In this document: one piece after another, positions 10,701 through 22,400 of the stretch
Layout of the letters: each line of letters opens with the position of its first letter
How positions within the stretch are numbered: the first letter of the stretch is position 1
DNA from: Steinernema hermaphroditum
Taxonomy: Eukaryota > Nematoda > Chromadorea > Rhabditida > Steinernematidae
NCBI GenBank assembly: GCA_030435675.1
Contig: CM059624.1
Span: 8,766,769 to 8,830,768, forward strand
DNA length: 64,000 nt
Direction of reading: 5' to 3'
The notes under the pieces: model-generated
Seen by the model: only the letters and a program-made list of their open reading frames with translations
What the model was told of the DNA's origin: nothing
Databases searched by the model: none
Position numbers and translations under genes: made by a program

Positions 10701-12929
10701 ATGACGAGGAGCAATACCCTGAAGAAGTGTCTCTCGAAGTCGAAGGTACGGTGCTGCATGAAGTCGGAGAAAACGCAAGGTACGCGACCGCAGTGTCTCA
10801 GATGTCTGAAGTCCCGTGACTTCACTTGCCGCACGGACATCTTCGTGAAGGGCTATGGCGCCATCGCCGTCGTGAAAGGAGACCCGAAGATCCTACCACC
10901 TAAAGCTCTGGTAGGCTCCTCTTTTGTTCGCTGCCTAGCGTCAATTCTCAGATGTTCATCGCCGAGAAAGCGGCTATTCTCCGTCCGCGCTCTATCTACA
11001 TATGCGACGGGTCGTACCACGAACGCGAGGAGCTCATAGGTAACTTCTCCCCGTAGAGCAACTTTAACCTCTGTTCAGAAAAGCTGCAACATCGCGGAGT
11101 GATGCAGCGCCTCTCGAACTACACTGACGTGTTCGTGACACAGACGGATCCGAGGGACGTTGCCCGCGTCGAGCATCGTACCTTCGTCGTCACCGAGGAG
11201 CAGTCAAAGACGGAGGTGCGCTTCGAACAGGGTGTCAGGTCCGAAGTGGCGCGCTGGATGGCGCCTAATCAGTACAGTGTTGAACTCGATGAGCGCTTCC
11301 CAGGAGCGATGCGCGGACGAACAATGTTCGTCATCCCTTTCTCGATGGGTTCTATTGGCGATTGGCGCTCATTGAACTGCGTACAGTTGACCGACAGCCC
11401 CTACGTTGTCGTCAACACGCACAAGACGGCGCGCGTAAGCTCTTCGGTTTGGGACGCCATGGGCACTGATGACTTCATCAAGTGCGTCCATTCTGTCGGG
11501 GTACCCCGTCCTGTCACCGAAGCGACAAGGAGGAACGTGAGTTTTGTAGAACTGTGTAAGTGGCTCACTCTTTGATTCCAGTGGAGCTGCAACCCGGAGC
11601 GCTTAATCGTCCTGCAGGATCAAATGCGGAAAGAGGTATGGTCGTACGGCAGTGGATACGGTGGAAACTCGCTTCTGGGTAAGAAGAGCGTTGCCTTGAG
11701 GCTGGCATCGAACATTGGGAGAAATGAGGGTTGGCTAGCGGAACACATGGCCGTCCTGAGTGTCACGGATCCGAAAGGGAATGAGTTCTTCGTAGCCGCT
11801 GCTTTCCCCTCCGGGTGTGGGAAGACAAATCTGGCACTTATGAAGCCCGCTGTGGATGGATGGAAGGTGAAGGTGGTCGGAGACGACATCACATGGATCC
11901 GTTTCGGAGAGGACGGGCGTATGTACGCGTCGAACCCGGAGAACGGGATGTTCGGAGTGGCAGCGGAATCGAACGAGAAGACGAACCCTCTGGTACTGCA
12001 GATGTGCTCCAAAAACGCCTTCCTCGCCAATGTTGCGACCACTTCGAAGGGGAAATTCTTCTGGCAAGGCCTCGAGGAGCAGCTTGCTGCCGACGAGGGC
12101 ATCACCGACTGGAACGGAAACCCCTGGAAAAAAGGGTGCAAGACGTGAGCCGTCCGACACTGTTCCTGTCGCCATTTCTGCTCTTTGTAGGCAGCCAGCG
12201 CACCCGAACAGCCGCTTCACGGTCAGTATGAACCAGTGCCCGACGGCGCACGAGCACTGGGACAGTCCCAAGGGTGTGCCGCTTTCGGCAATCATTTTCG
12301 GTGCTCGCCGTCCCAAGGGTTTCCCGCTCGTCTTTGAATGCTTCTCTTGGCGCCACGGAGTCTTCACAGGGGCTTCAATCCGTACAGAGCCCTCGGCCGC
12401 TTCTGTCTCCGACACAAGAACCGTCGGGGACCAGCTTGTGGCCGATCCGATGGCAATGCGTGCCTTCATGGGCTACAACTTCGCCGACTACCTCAAGCAC
12501 TGGCTGTCGCTCGAGAAACCCGGACGAAAGGTAACCACAGTGATCTCGCAGATAAACTTCGACCTCTACCTTCAGATGCCGAAGATATTCGGAGTGAACT
12601 GGTTCCGCACTTCAGAGAAAGGGGATCTTTTGTGGCCTGGCTTTGGTGAAAACATTCGCATCCTAGAGTGGATCCAAAAGCGCTGCGACGCCGACGCACC
12701 AGCGAACCTTGTGGAGTCGCCTATTGGACTCCTTCCCACGAAGACGGACGTGAACCTCGAAGGTCTCAAAGTGGACTGGGAACAACTAATGTCGGTGCCG
12801 AAACCTTTCTGGAAGGAGTACTCCGCCGCTGTGAAGGACTATTTCGCCCGGCAGCTCAATAAGGAGATGCCTGAAGAGATCCGGACAGAGCTCGAAAACC
12901 AACTGAACAAAGTGAAAACGATGCAATGA
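10701..12929 (+). CDS. pck: Phosphoenolpyruvate carboxykinase, GTP type
   Basis: PEPCK converts oxaloacetate plus GTP to phosphoenolpyruvate, GDP and CO2, the committing step of gluconeogenesis. Exons: 10701-10910, 10952-11039, 11079-11536, 11582-12144, 12191-12530, 12576-12929, for 670 residues as modelled. Family hallmarks are all present: a Tyr-Ile-Cys-Asp-Gly-Ser strand, TDPRDVAR, GSGYGGNSLLGKK, the PEPCK-specific P-loop FPSGCGKTNL with the reactive Cys at about residue 331, and the metal-binding GDD at 352-354. The family is usually near 620-650 residues, so the first 30 or so are doubtful: the ATG at 10701 may be wrong or an extra intron (about 10746-10795) may be missed. The fifth intron (12531-12575) is in frame, but removing it restores the family spacing. 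A polyadenylation signal, aataaa, lies near 13039. Confidence 0.95.
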
Positions 12930-13062
12930 TATTATGCTGAATGAAGCGGTATACAATGTGTATGTGTTTGTTGCAAAGGCCTTCTCGTGTACTGAGAAGG
13001 ATCAGGTCAACGACGTCCGTAGCAGCCGTAACCTCCTGAATAAAATCTTACGAAGAAGATTT

Positions 13063-13239
13063 CTATCGGCTCTTACCTCCCATACCCATCATGCCGTAAC
13101 CCATTCCACTGTACATTGGATATCCACTGCCGCCCCATCCACTTCCCATACCGTACCCATAACCTCCAGGATGTGAAGTGACATCGGCAAAGAGAAAAAG
13201 GAAGAAGATGAGGAGCAGGAATAAGTAAACAGAGTCCAT
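13063..13239 (-). CDS. Small secreted Gly/Tyr/Met-rich peptide, 58 residues
   Basis: A single-exon frame from ATG at 13239 to TAG at 13063. Residues 1-20 are a strong signal peptide, almost all Leu/Phe/Ile. The mature part is a run of Gly, Tyr and Met with a few Ser, Pro and Trp, ending Gly-Gly-Lys-Ser-Arg. This composition is like nematode YGG-type neuropeptide-like or antimicrobial peptides, and also like some cuticle or eggshell peptides; which one cannot be decided. A TATA box (tataaa on the minus strand, 13281-13286) lies about 45 bases upstream of the start, suggesting a short 5' leader. It lies tail to tail with PEPCK, only about 130 bp away. Confidence 0.7.
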   Translation of the reverse strand: MDSVYLFLLLIFFLFLFADVTSHPGGYGYGMGSGWGGSGYPMYSGMGYGMMGMGGKSR

Positions 13240-13280
13240 CGCGACAAAACGAGTGGAGTGAAACTGACTGAAGGTCTCCC

Positions 13281-13286
13281 TTTATA
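13281..13286 (-). promoter_or_regulatory. TATA box of the Gly/Tyr-rich peptide gene
   Basis: The minus strand reads acagtataaaggg, with tataaa about 42-47 bases before the ATG at 13239, a normal core-promoter spacing. Confidence 0.55.
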
Positions 13287-13683
13287 CTGTCCATGGGTTC
13301 CACTTCCACAAGATGCATAATCGATTTGAGGAGTCACACTAAAAGTGAGTTGACTAGAATGGAACCAAGACCGTGGAACGGAACCAAGGCTGCACCGAAT
13401 CCGATTTTTTGATGCTTTTGAAAGAGTCTTATAATTTGATCGTGAATCAACTCCCCCGAGGCTGGATTATGGGCAACTCAAATGTGCTCTCGCCGAGTGT
13501 CCTCAGCTTTCTCGTGTTTACCCTATCTCCGAAAGGTTTGAATCTGTGTTTGGACAGGCTGCCTCATTAGGTAGTCCAAATAGCTCGCCGCAATGATAAA
13601 ACCGCGCGACTCCGGAAGACAGCTTCGTCAAGGGATCAAACGTGTCCTTTCCTGTTCGTGTCCTTTCCCTTCGTCCATTGTAG

Positions 13684-13975
13684 TGGCCCAAATGTGTTGT
13701 GACGGCACGATGCCTCCGGGCGGTAGGCGTTTTGGGAGGCGACACTTCTACGTCCATTTCAGAGTGTGTCAACTCGCTCTGTCCCAAGTCCTTCCGCTGT
13801 GAGAACGGATTCTGTTGTAGGTGTCCTCCGCTGTCCACCAAGTAGCTCTTCTTTAGGCGCTGGCTGCTTCGATACGTGTTACGACTGCTACTTGTACACG
13901 ACCCACTGCAACAACCCCCTTTACACAAAGTGCATGGGTTGCTGTCAAGCCACTTGTGGAAAGTGCACGCCTTGA
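13684..13975 (+). CDS. Cysteine-rich secreted-type protein, 5' end unresolved
   Basis: Three exons, 13684-13722, 13763-13816 and 13857-13975, join through two 40-bp introns in matching phases. The result is a Cys-rich chain containing CCDGT, PPGECVNSLCP, FRCENGFCC and several C-x2-C pairs, ending in TGA at 13973. The patterns ECVN and ENGFCC are common in nematode secreted Cys-rich repeat proteins. No signal peptide is attached yet. An exon from ATG 13469 to 13535 joins in phase (intron 13536-13683) and has a hydrophobic stretch, but it is a poor signal sequence, so the true start is open. The cysteines argue for an extracellular, disulphide-bonded product. Confidence 0.6.
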
Positions 13976-14515
13976 TTGAGCGGATAAAGCCTATTCGTCA
14001 CAGAACAAACATTTATGACCTCGAGTGGACACTCCGTTGTGCGAAAAAGATTTACAGAGCGTCAAGTGTCACTGAGAGGTCTAATCGATACGGAGGATGA
14101 TCTGGAGGGTCAGAGGAAGGAGACTTTTAGAGGTGCCCCTGAAACCGTCGGTGCGACTACGAAGAATCCCAGGCGACACTTCGCTTCGCACTTAGAGTGC
14201 TTCAGGGAACTCAGTCCTCGATACTTTATTCGATAATCGCTTTCTTCTCCATTAGATTCTCACAGGAATTGTACAGCGCTGAACTAGTAAAATCTGGCTC
14301 AAATGGCTCAGCAATGTTTGCAGAAATCTTTTTACCTCGGGTGAACACTCCGTTGTGCAACAAAAGACTCACAGAGCTTTATCTCAGTAAAACGCCAGGA
14401 CTCACTTTGTATTGGAATTAGTTTGACACATCGGACCCGACAAAGGCCTTCGGCGGTCCCTTTTCTGTTTTCCTACGATTCCCGTCTTTGACGCGCCGTC
14501 CAGGACCCTTTCCCA
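13976..14515. other. Spacer with a decayed direct repeat
   Basis: No gene recognised. Positions 14018-14062 and 14334-14379 are an imperfect direct repeat (shared core cactccgttgtgc, then a shared cacagagc-like end), about 315 bp apart. Confidence 0.4.
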
Positions 14516-14804
14516 TCAGTCACTCGGATTCGCACTTTTCCACTCTGCGATTAGGTCGTCTTCGCACCTGGGTTGTCGATTTTCACCTTCGTCGTTCGTT
14601 AACACTCCCATCGGAACAGTGGCATATAGATCCGGGTCTACGAGGTTGTCCATTGCCTTGATTTTTCCCATCCAAAAAGGGGAAAAGTCGTTGGCAAATA
14701 CACGCATAGCAAAAAATCGCTACAGAAAGCATAAGCTCTTTCGGAGAACTGTCCAGAGACACTTCCCCAACCACTCGACTGTGTTCGTGCACGTACGAGG
14801 CCAT
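14516..14804 (-). CDS. Tentative small two-exon gene, 74 residues
   Basis: Exon 14724-14804 (27 codons from ATG 14804) and exon 14516-14656 (47 codons with TGA) join in phase 0 across a 67-bp intron with a gtagcg donor and an aag acceptor. The product is hydrophilic and acidic with no signal peptide or known motif. Support is only the joined frame and protein-like composition; it could be chance. If real, it ends about 370 bp beyond the stop of the CDC25 gene on the same strand. Confidence 0.3.
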
Positions 14805-15169
14805 TTTCGTTCTTTCTATTGACCTTCAGCCAAAGAACCCCCGCTTGGTGTGCAACCGTATCGCCGATGAGTTTGGATGTGACCGTTTATTATCGTAGGA
14901 GTATTCGATATATATCTTCTCTGTGACGAGGAAGAGACAAAAAAGAATCGTTCTTTGGCAGTGATGGTGACGAAGAGAAAGAGACTATGTACAGAGGGAA
15001 CCCGCAAAGTCTCTGGAGTAAGCACATGAAAGAGAAGGGCTTGTCGATATTTACACGAAGCGACGGGGAAGCTAGACGGACTAAAGCTAGAGGAATGAGA
15101 ACAGCCCTAAAATTAGAAGTCTGGAGACGCGCAGCGCGTCGCAGAGCGAGGGACACTGGATTCGGAAGC

Positions 15170-16412
15170 TCAGCTGCGGGAGGTTTTCGGGGTGACTCCG
15201 TTGAAGTTGAGCTGGCGGACGGCCGGGGAGCGCGGAGAGATGCGCATGTCGGAGAGGTGGTGCATCGGAGAGTCGAGTGAGGCGTCGAAGAGCTTTTTCA
15301 TCTCGGCCTGCTCGCGGAGAGTAGGCTGTCGAGAGATGGCACGCTGCGACTTCGTCCGGTTCAGCTTGCTCTTGTGCTTCCGGAGGCTGTCGTTGTGCTG
15401 CGGGTCGTCCATCGACGTGTAGGCCGGGGGGTCGCAGATGTGCTGAAACGGAGCGGTCAGGTGGGCCTTCTGGGGAGGGGACCTACGTGGATCTTGTCGG
15501 TCTCGAAGAGCTTCTTATAGCCACGATCGAGGAGGTAGATCTCCTGGTAGTCGAGGGAAGGGTAGTTCTGCGCGTTGATATTGCGGTCGAGGCGACGGAG
15601 CTCCTTGGCCATAGTGGGGCCGCGCTTCTGGCTGTACTCGCAGTAGAAGATGGGGATCCTCTGGTGGAGGGGCACGTTCTCCTTTTCGTGGTAGAAGAGC
15701 TGCTTCAACTCGTGGGTCTCGTGCACGTTGATGGCGCCCCTGACGTGGCCGCCCTCGTACTCGTAGGGAAAGCGACAGTCGATGACGATGTACTTCTCGA
15801 AGAATGCCTCTTCGCCGAGATCGGCCATAAGGCCGGAGAGGGTAGCCCCGGAGATGCTTCTGTAGGCCTCGTGCTCCTTTTGGGGCTTGGGCACGGTCTC
15901 CAAGGAGTACGTGTAGGTGGGCATGGCGGGCGGCGAGTTGCCGATCTCGAGGACGCTCGTCGACATCGTCCGTAGGATGGAGGAATTCTCGGCGAACTTG
16001 CCGCGCTTCTCGGAGGGTGTGGCCAGCGAGGCCATGCTGTGGGCGAAGGAGAGCGAGGAAGGCAAGAGCTGGCGCTTCCTTTGCTGGAGGGACGACTTCC
16101 TCGAGACGGGCGAGTCTTCGCTCTCGCGATTCTGGCACCTGGAGAGGCGCGAATTAGGCCCGCAGGTAAGCCAAGGCACTTACAGTCGAGTGATATCGCA
16201 GAGGGCCTTGCGAGGAGTCTTTAAGTCCTTCTGTGTCAACTCGCAGTCGGACTCGTAGTCGAAAGCCTGGAGGGGTATGATTAGGGAGGCGCGCTCCGGA
16301 GGAGACCTACCTGTTTGAAGGAGATTGGTTGTTTACTGTCGAAGCCCATGGAGACGCCGGAGTCGTTCGTGTTTTCATCTTCCGAGGACGACCGATAGAG
16401 GGCGACGGGCAT
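15170..16412 (-). CDS. cdc-25: M-phase inducer phosphatase, CDC25 family
   Basis: CDC25 removes inhibitory phosphates from cyclin-dependent kinases to drive mitotic or meiotic entry. Exons: 16311-16412, 16184-16266, 15487-16138, 15170-15442, joined by 44-45 bp introns in consistent phases, for 369 residues. The N-terminal 130 residues are Ser/Thr-rich and variable. The rhodanese-like catalytic domain follows, with VIDCRFPYEYEGGHVRGA at about 180-196 and the Cys-x5-Arg loop CEYSQKR with Cys 228 and Arg 234. The residue before the catalytic Cys is Tyr, whereas vertebrate CDC25 has His (FHCEFS). The C-terminal CDPPAY strand and a basic tail match the family. The start ATG at 16412 comes two bases after a tgttgcag acceptor, so the mRNA may be trans-spliced. 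A minus-strand aataaa lies at 14886-14891. Confidence 0.92.
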
Positions 16413-19400
16413 TCCTGCAACACAAAGCGTGAGGAGGGCTTCCAGAGGCCAGGGGGCACATCGTGGACGGGGGTTGGCGCGGGGAATGCGTATCTCTTGT
16501 CTCTCAGGACTCTGGAGGATTCGAGATCGAAAACTAAGCCCGCGATCATAAACCGCGCGAGAGAAATCAAAATCGTCGTGTGTGGCGGCGAAAGGCGCTC
16601 AGACGACGAGGAGGGCGGTGGGCGAGGAACGGGTTGGTAGGTGGTCGGCGGAGAAGGATCGGACGAGCACCGTGGCCGCGACGGTGGATGGATTATGTCA
16701 TCGACGGGAGGACAGGCCTGCGCGTCGGGGACGCCGCCTCGGAGGGGGAGGGGTCTCCGACCGAGAAGGATTCGCCCACGTGCGAACCCGGGAACAATAC
16801 GCGAGGTGCGAAACCACGGAGTCCTCCACTCAGCGGACGCCAAGAGGCTCTCCGCACCTCTGCCCGCTCGCACCTCGGCCCGTCAAACCTATGAGTTCCT
16901 TTGTAGGACTGCACAGGAAACCACAAAACACACGAGTAACAGGGAACAATTATCTGAGGAAAACCCTTCGGGACATGGCCACACTTTTCGGGAGTGCTGA
17001 GATGTGGACGGGCGAATTTGTATCTTTAAATGACTCTTGGCGGCACTCTGGAGAGCTTGAAGAGCTGAGAGGACGTTTTTTCCTTTCCGCCCGCTCATGC
17101 AAAATCTATCCAAGAACATTTTTCCTCCAAAAAGCGAATATTGGAGTCGGGGAAGTCTTACATAGAAGACAAGAGGTTTGTTAGTTCGTGAGAAGAACAG
17201 CTCTTCTTCACCCAAGCTTGCCAGAATTCGGTGCATCCCGCACCATGCGTGGAATTTGTCGAATCAGAAGATCGAGAACAAGGGATGGAAATAGCCCCCC
17301 CGGCTGATCAACGAAAACGACGGAGGTTCGGCGAGGACACCAACCTAGATTCTACTTTCTCATCACTTTTTTTTTTGCAATTCCAAGTCATCTAAAGTGG
17401 CCTCATCTCTACCGTACAGCCTTTTAGACGAATCAAACAGTACATTCATATTCGGCTTTTCCCACGCTCGGAGTGCCCCTGGATTTCACATCGCACCTTC
17501 GCTGGCTCTGATCCCCTCGGAAGACTCCGAAGCGCAGCGACGCTCCCACGCGTCACTTCTTCTCGCACCTTCGGCCTCGACGCCCCCGGGGCCTCGTCCC
17601 GACTTGGGACTGCCGACCCCAGTTTGCACTTCCTGACCACCCGGGGAGAATCTCGGGTTTCGGACACGGTGATCCGGCTGAGAGAGCGCCGTGACGCAAC
17701 GTGGCCCCGCGATTAACTTTTCCTAATCCATTCAAGTTCGATGTGCCGAACACCCATTTGCATTTATTTGCATAAGGTCACTCGACGACTCCGCGGCGCC
17801 TCTCCGCAGGGAACGCTCTCGCCGCGCCGACAGAATCCTCCGCAGCCCCGGGGGCCCCAGTTGGGGATCTCGGAGTCCCAAACGCCGACCGACGCCTCAA
17901 TTAGGCGGCGCCTTTCCTCCCTTTCGAGCCTTGTACTCACAAATCTCCGAACAAAGCGCTCCGCTGGTGGCACTTCGACCATTAGCACCTCCGTGGCTCT
18001 CCGCTCGACGCCGGCTGTGTCCCCGACGCGGCCCTCGCTTGTTTTTCAGGTTGTCCCGGTGGTCGTCGGGTCACGCGACCGAATGATTCAGTTGCGCAAC
18101 CGGGTCGTATAGGGCCAGGCGGGTGAAAAACAGTGCGTCCCTGCGGGGAGGGTCTCACCACGCGCAGCTGAGGACATGCCAGCAGCTGACGGCGGAAACG
18201 GAGATTTGCGGAGCGAAGGGACCGACTTTTGTCTTTACAACGCCTGTGGACACCGCGGGCACAGTAACTCCGCTCAGGTCACCGGGCGATAAGGGCGATA
18301 ATTGAGGGGCTCGTTAGGACTGCACTCGGGAGGGGACCGGGGAAGGAGACTCACCATTTTCGCTGTTTTCGTTTTCCTCGGGACACGGCACGGTCATGGA
18401 TCGTTCCCTGAAAGACGAACTTTGGCACCTGGACTGTGAGGAGGCGACTGACCTTCTGTAGGAGAGTTTGAAGTCGTAGGAAGAGGGGGAGAGGCCGAAG
18501 AAGTTGTCGCCCATTTGGAGAAAGTGGACGAGGATCTGAGGAGGTTCCGAATCGACCGAAGAAGGCCGACCGCGAGACGACTGAGTGCTACCCTGGAAGC
18601 AGAGCCGTCAGAAGACTTGTCGGGGGCGCGACCGCGGTGGAGACACGGAGAGGACAGTCTGACCACATTAGGGCAGCGCGCATGCGGCGGAATGCTACCG
18701 AGTGGGCGGTGTGGCCTCGTCGGGACCACCGGGACTCTCCTGGACAGAGAGGACTCGAAGAGGGCGATTGCATAACCGCCTTCGGGCAACAGATCGCGTA
18801 AACATTGCGGATAAACAGATCGCCAGCGGCGCCGCCCGTCGACCGGTTAGGCGATGATTGATAGACCAAGATTGCACGGAATATGGAGGCGAAGAAGCCG
18901 CCCGGATCGAGGGCAGCTGCGCGCCGCTTTAAACCTTTTCGTTGCGCGACGTTACCGAAGAGCCTCAAATTAGCTGGATATGCTCGAGAGGACGACCCAG
19001 TGGGCTTTGAGGGGGGCCGTTTGAATGCGTGGGGTTACGGTATGCGGAGGATCGTTTTCGAGACGAACACGTGCTTTGACCTTTCTGTCGCCGTTAATTA
19101 GCCTGTGTCATTATGCAAATGGAGGGACGCAACAGCAGCGGCGGCACGTGTCCTCCCGGCGAGTGTCGGCATCTGGACAATGACGGTCGAGGAGTGGACG
19201 GTCAAGACTGCGCGGCGGTTAGGGCTGCGCGGCGGAAACGCTCCCATGCGCAATTGGTCGGAATGGACGCGGCGGAAAACGGCTTCCGACGACGGTCGGA
19301 GGGCCGGGAAAGTGACCCTGACTCGGTGACATGGTAACCGAGTTTCGTGTTTGTCTTTCTGCTTTCGGAGGGCCGAGTCAACGAGCCCGACAAAGGCAGA

Positions 19401-22400
19401 AGAAGGGCACACGACCTCTGCGACCGAGTTCGCCCACTGAGGGTCCACGAAGGGAGATTCGAGGGGACCTTGAGTTCGAAGGCCTCTGCCAGCCTCCACG
19501 CTTATCGGAGCATCTGAAACGGCAATAAACTGCGCGCCTCCTTTCAAACATCGCAACACGGTTCCGAAGGCCGATCGGGAGTCCGATAGGAGGGTCACTC
19601 GACGCCGGGCCTCGAGGGGCCGTTGCGCAACCCCGGCCACGACCAGGTCCGACGCTTTGAGTGCCGCGAGGGACGACCTCACCGCGACTTCCAGAGTCGT
19701 TGTCCGACTGACCCTTGACCCTTGCGAGGACGGAGTGGCCAAGAGGGCTTAGACGAGGAGGATTGGGGCGGTTACGGTCAGTCGAGAACAATGGAATGTG
19801 AGGCTCTCCTCAAACAGAGCGCGGAGAACAGCGCGCGAGGGCGTCCGAGCGGATCCTCGCAGAGAAGTGGCGATTCCGGAACCCGGGGATCGGTGTCAAG
19901 GCCGGCGGCGCCTCTGGCCCTTGTCGCCAGAAATCTTATTTTCGGATGGGTGGGGCGCAATAAGGTGGAAGAATCGCACAGCCTGGGAATTCGAGGAGTC
20001 CATTGGAGGGCAGCGTTAACAAGTGCCCGCCTGGGTCAAGGTTGCGGGCCCGCGGATTCAAACCGCGGCTGACTCCAACGGTCCGCAATTAGGCCGAAGG
20101 AAGAGAGCAATTAGAGTGACAAATCGTTTACCCTCGGAGGAAGTCACGGCAATCAGGCAAAGGGGTCGAGGCGTCGGGAACCACCCAAAACAGCGGTCGC
20201 CTCCTCGAGGCCTCGTAACGCGTCGAGTGGTACCTCCGAAATGTCGAGGTGGCAAAAAGAAGACGGCTTCGGGGCGCAACGCCCTATGCTAATGAAGAAG
20301 AAGCCGCCTGGGAGAAGGTCGGTGGAGGGGGGACAGACAGAAGCCGATAAATAATCCGAATTATGAGGGGAGAAGCCGCACGGAGCGGCACGACGACGTC
20401 GCGGAGACAGCCGACTGTCCCCTAATTAGTTCGTTTGAAGAAGAAAGGGCCTCCGGGGGATCGGAGGGGACAGGTGCGCAGCGAAGACGGCGCCTCCCCT
20501 ACCAGGGTCGATTACGGGGATTATGCGGTAATTTGAGCGCCCGAGCTTTGAATTTCCGGAGATCGCGTTCCTCCTTTCCGCTCGGCCCTTCCGCCCCTTT
20601 GATTCGAACGACAGATGTTTTTGCAACAAAAGTACAAGTAAATACCGTCGAGATAAGGGCCGAATTATCAAACGAGGACTTCCCTAAAAAGGCCTTTATC
20701 GCCTTCCTACATTCAAATTGTTTCCTAGCGCGCTATAGTGAGCACGAAACTTCTCCGTTGTCACCTTTTTTTTGTGGGAACCTTTTCTTGCGGCGGACAA
20801 AACGAATTGGGACTGAATTCCTCAAGGTTTTACAGATTTTCGCAGATGATAAGGGAAGCTGCAGATATTCATCTGAACCACAAAACGTCGCTTTTGAACT
20901 TTGGGTCACAAAAGTCAAGGTCTTCGAAAAACACTTCCAATGGACCACCCTCCCGGGATTCACCCCGTTGGGGAAGGAACAGGTTTGGACACAAGAGAAG
21001 GGCCACTCCTTCAAGAAGGCACACAACAAAATCTACTCGTTTAAGGGTTAAGGGAGAGATGCCACTCCCAGATCACCTTCTGGTGCCGGGGACAGTGCCG
21101 AGGAGGTCGTCTAGTGGCCTTCGGGGGCGCGTTGTGACAGGTAGTGAAACGGAGTGCCGAGGCCGCTTAATTAATTGGGCGGCATTTCCCGGCGCCGACT
21201 TTCGCCTCTGTTCGCGAAGACGACCAAACAGAAGAAGGACGCAACATTCGGCGCCTCTCCATAAATCAGCTGAATACTCGATTTGCAACCCGAGGGTCTT
21301 TGTGGCGCTGCATCGCTAATCATCCGCTGCACGGCCCTCACTTTCAAATTCGAACGTTCGATTTCGCCGCGGCAGAGAAAGGCGCCGAAGGAGGTCAGTG
21401 TCACCGGTGGCGCGAACGGTGCCAATGTGCCACCCGTTCGCAGGACTGTCGCCAACTGGGCGTCGAGGTCGAAGGAGGCCTGGGAGGGCCTTTTGGTCTT
21501 CGGGACCCTGTGCGCGCCGGCTGCCACCAGAAGTGGAGGGTCGCCTCAGGCAAAGGACCGAAAGCGAAATGGACGACAAAATGCGACCATATGGTGCGGC
21601 AGGGAGTGATTAGATCGGAGAAGGCGAGATTAATCAAAGAATCGACCCAAGGTCGTTGACTCGAGGCGAAGAAAGCGATTTGCAGAACGAAAGTAAAATG
21701 AGGCGAAAGCGGCTGACCCCGATTTCGATCGGCTGGAGGGAGAGGGAGAGGTCCGCGGCGGGCGGGGCGGGGAGGTCGGCCGATCAGCTGATCGGTGTAC
21801 TTACGCTGCAGGGAAGCGGGGCGGCTGTCTGCAGACGACGCCACGGCGCCGAGGGAGCGCGCGAGAGGCAGAGGGCGCAGAGAGGGGCCCGGGTAGAGGA
21901 GGCGCCGTACTGTATCTAGTGTGGCGCCGTTTGCAGTGGAGAGCAGAGATCGCTGGAGGAGAGCCTGGAGACCGCGCTTCGTCCGATCATCTGTCTGAAA
22001 CCTCGCGTGCACTGAAGGGCACACCTTTGAAGACACACTTGGCACATTGAGTCACAAAGTGCAAAAGGCGTTTACCGAAAGGAGGTCAGAGGGGGACTTT
22101 ACACAATATGGGACCGATCCGAGTTGGGAAGTAGTCCACTCCGCTGTAACTTCTGTCACTCAAGCCGGACTCTTTACAGTAAGGACCGGTTCCTCGCCCT
22201 TCTCGAAATCGCCTCAGGTCACTTTGGGGCCGGAGACGCCGTTTGAATCCACGGGCGACCAACCACTTCGACCCCAGAGCGCATCGATCACTGTCCGGCT
22301 TCGACAAAACACGCAGTAGCGAGTCCATTTATCATCACAGGAAGCGCCGCGCGATTTTTGAAACGCCCGAGGTCGTTCCGCGCGGCGCGGCGCCGCTTCT

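Noticed and set aside
15485..16138. Long antisense and frame-shifted open frames over the CDC25 catalytic exon
   Set aside because: They are shadows of the coding strand; only the minus-strand frame with CEYSQKR matches a family.
20050..20075. tRNA-like T-arm (ccgcgg, seven-base loop, ccgcgg)
   Set aside because: There is no room or complementarity for D and anticodon arms on either strand, and the loop lacks the near-invariant C.
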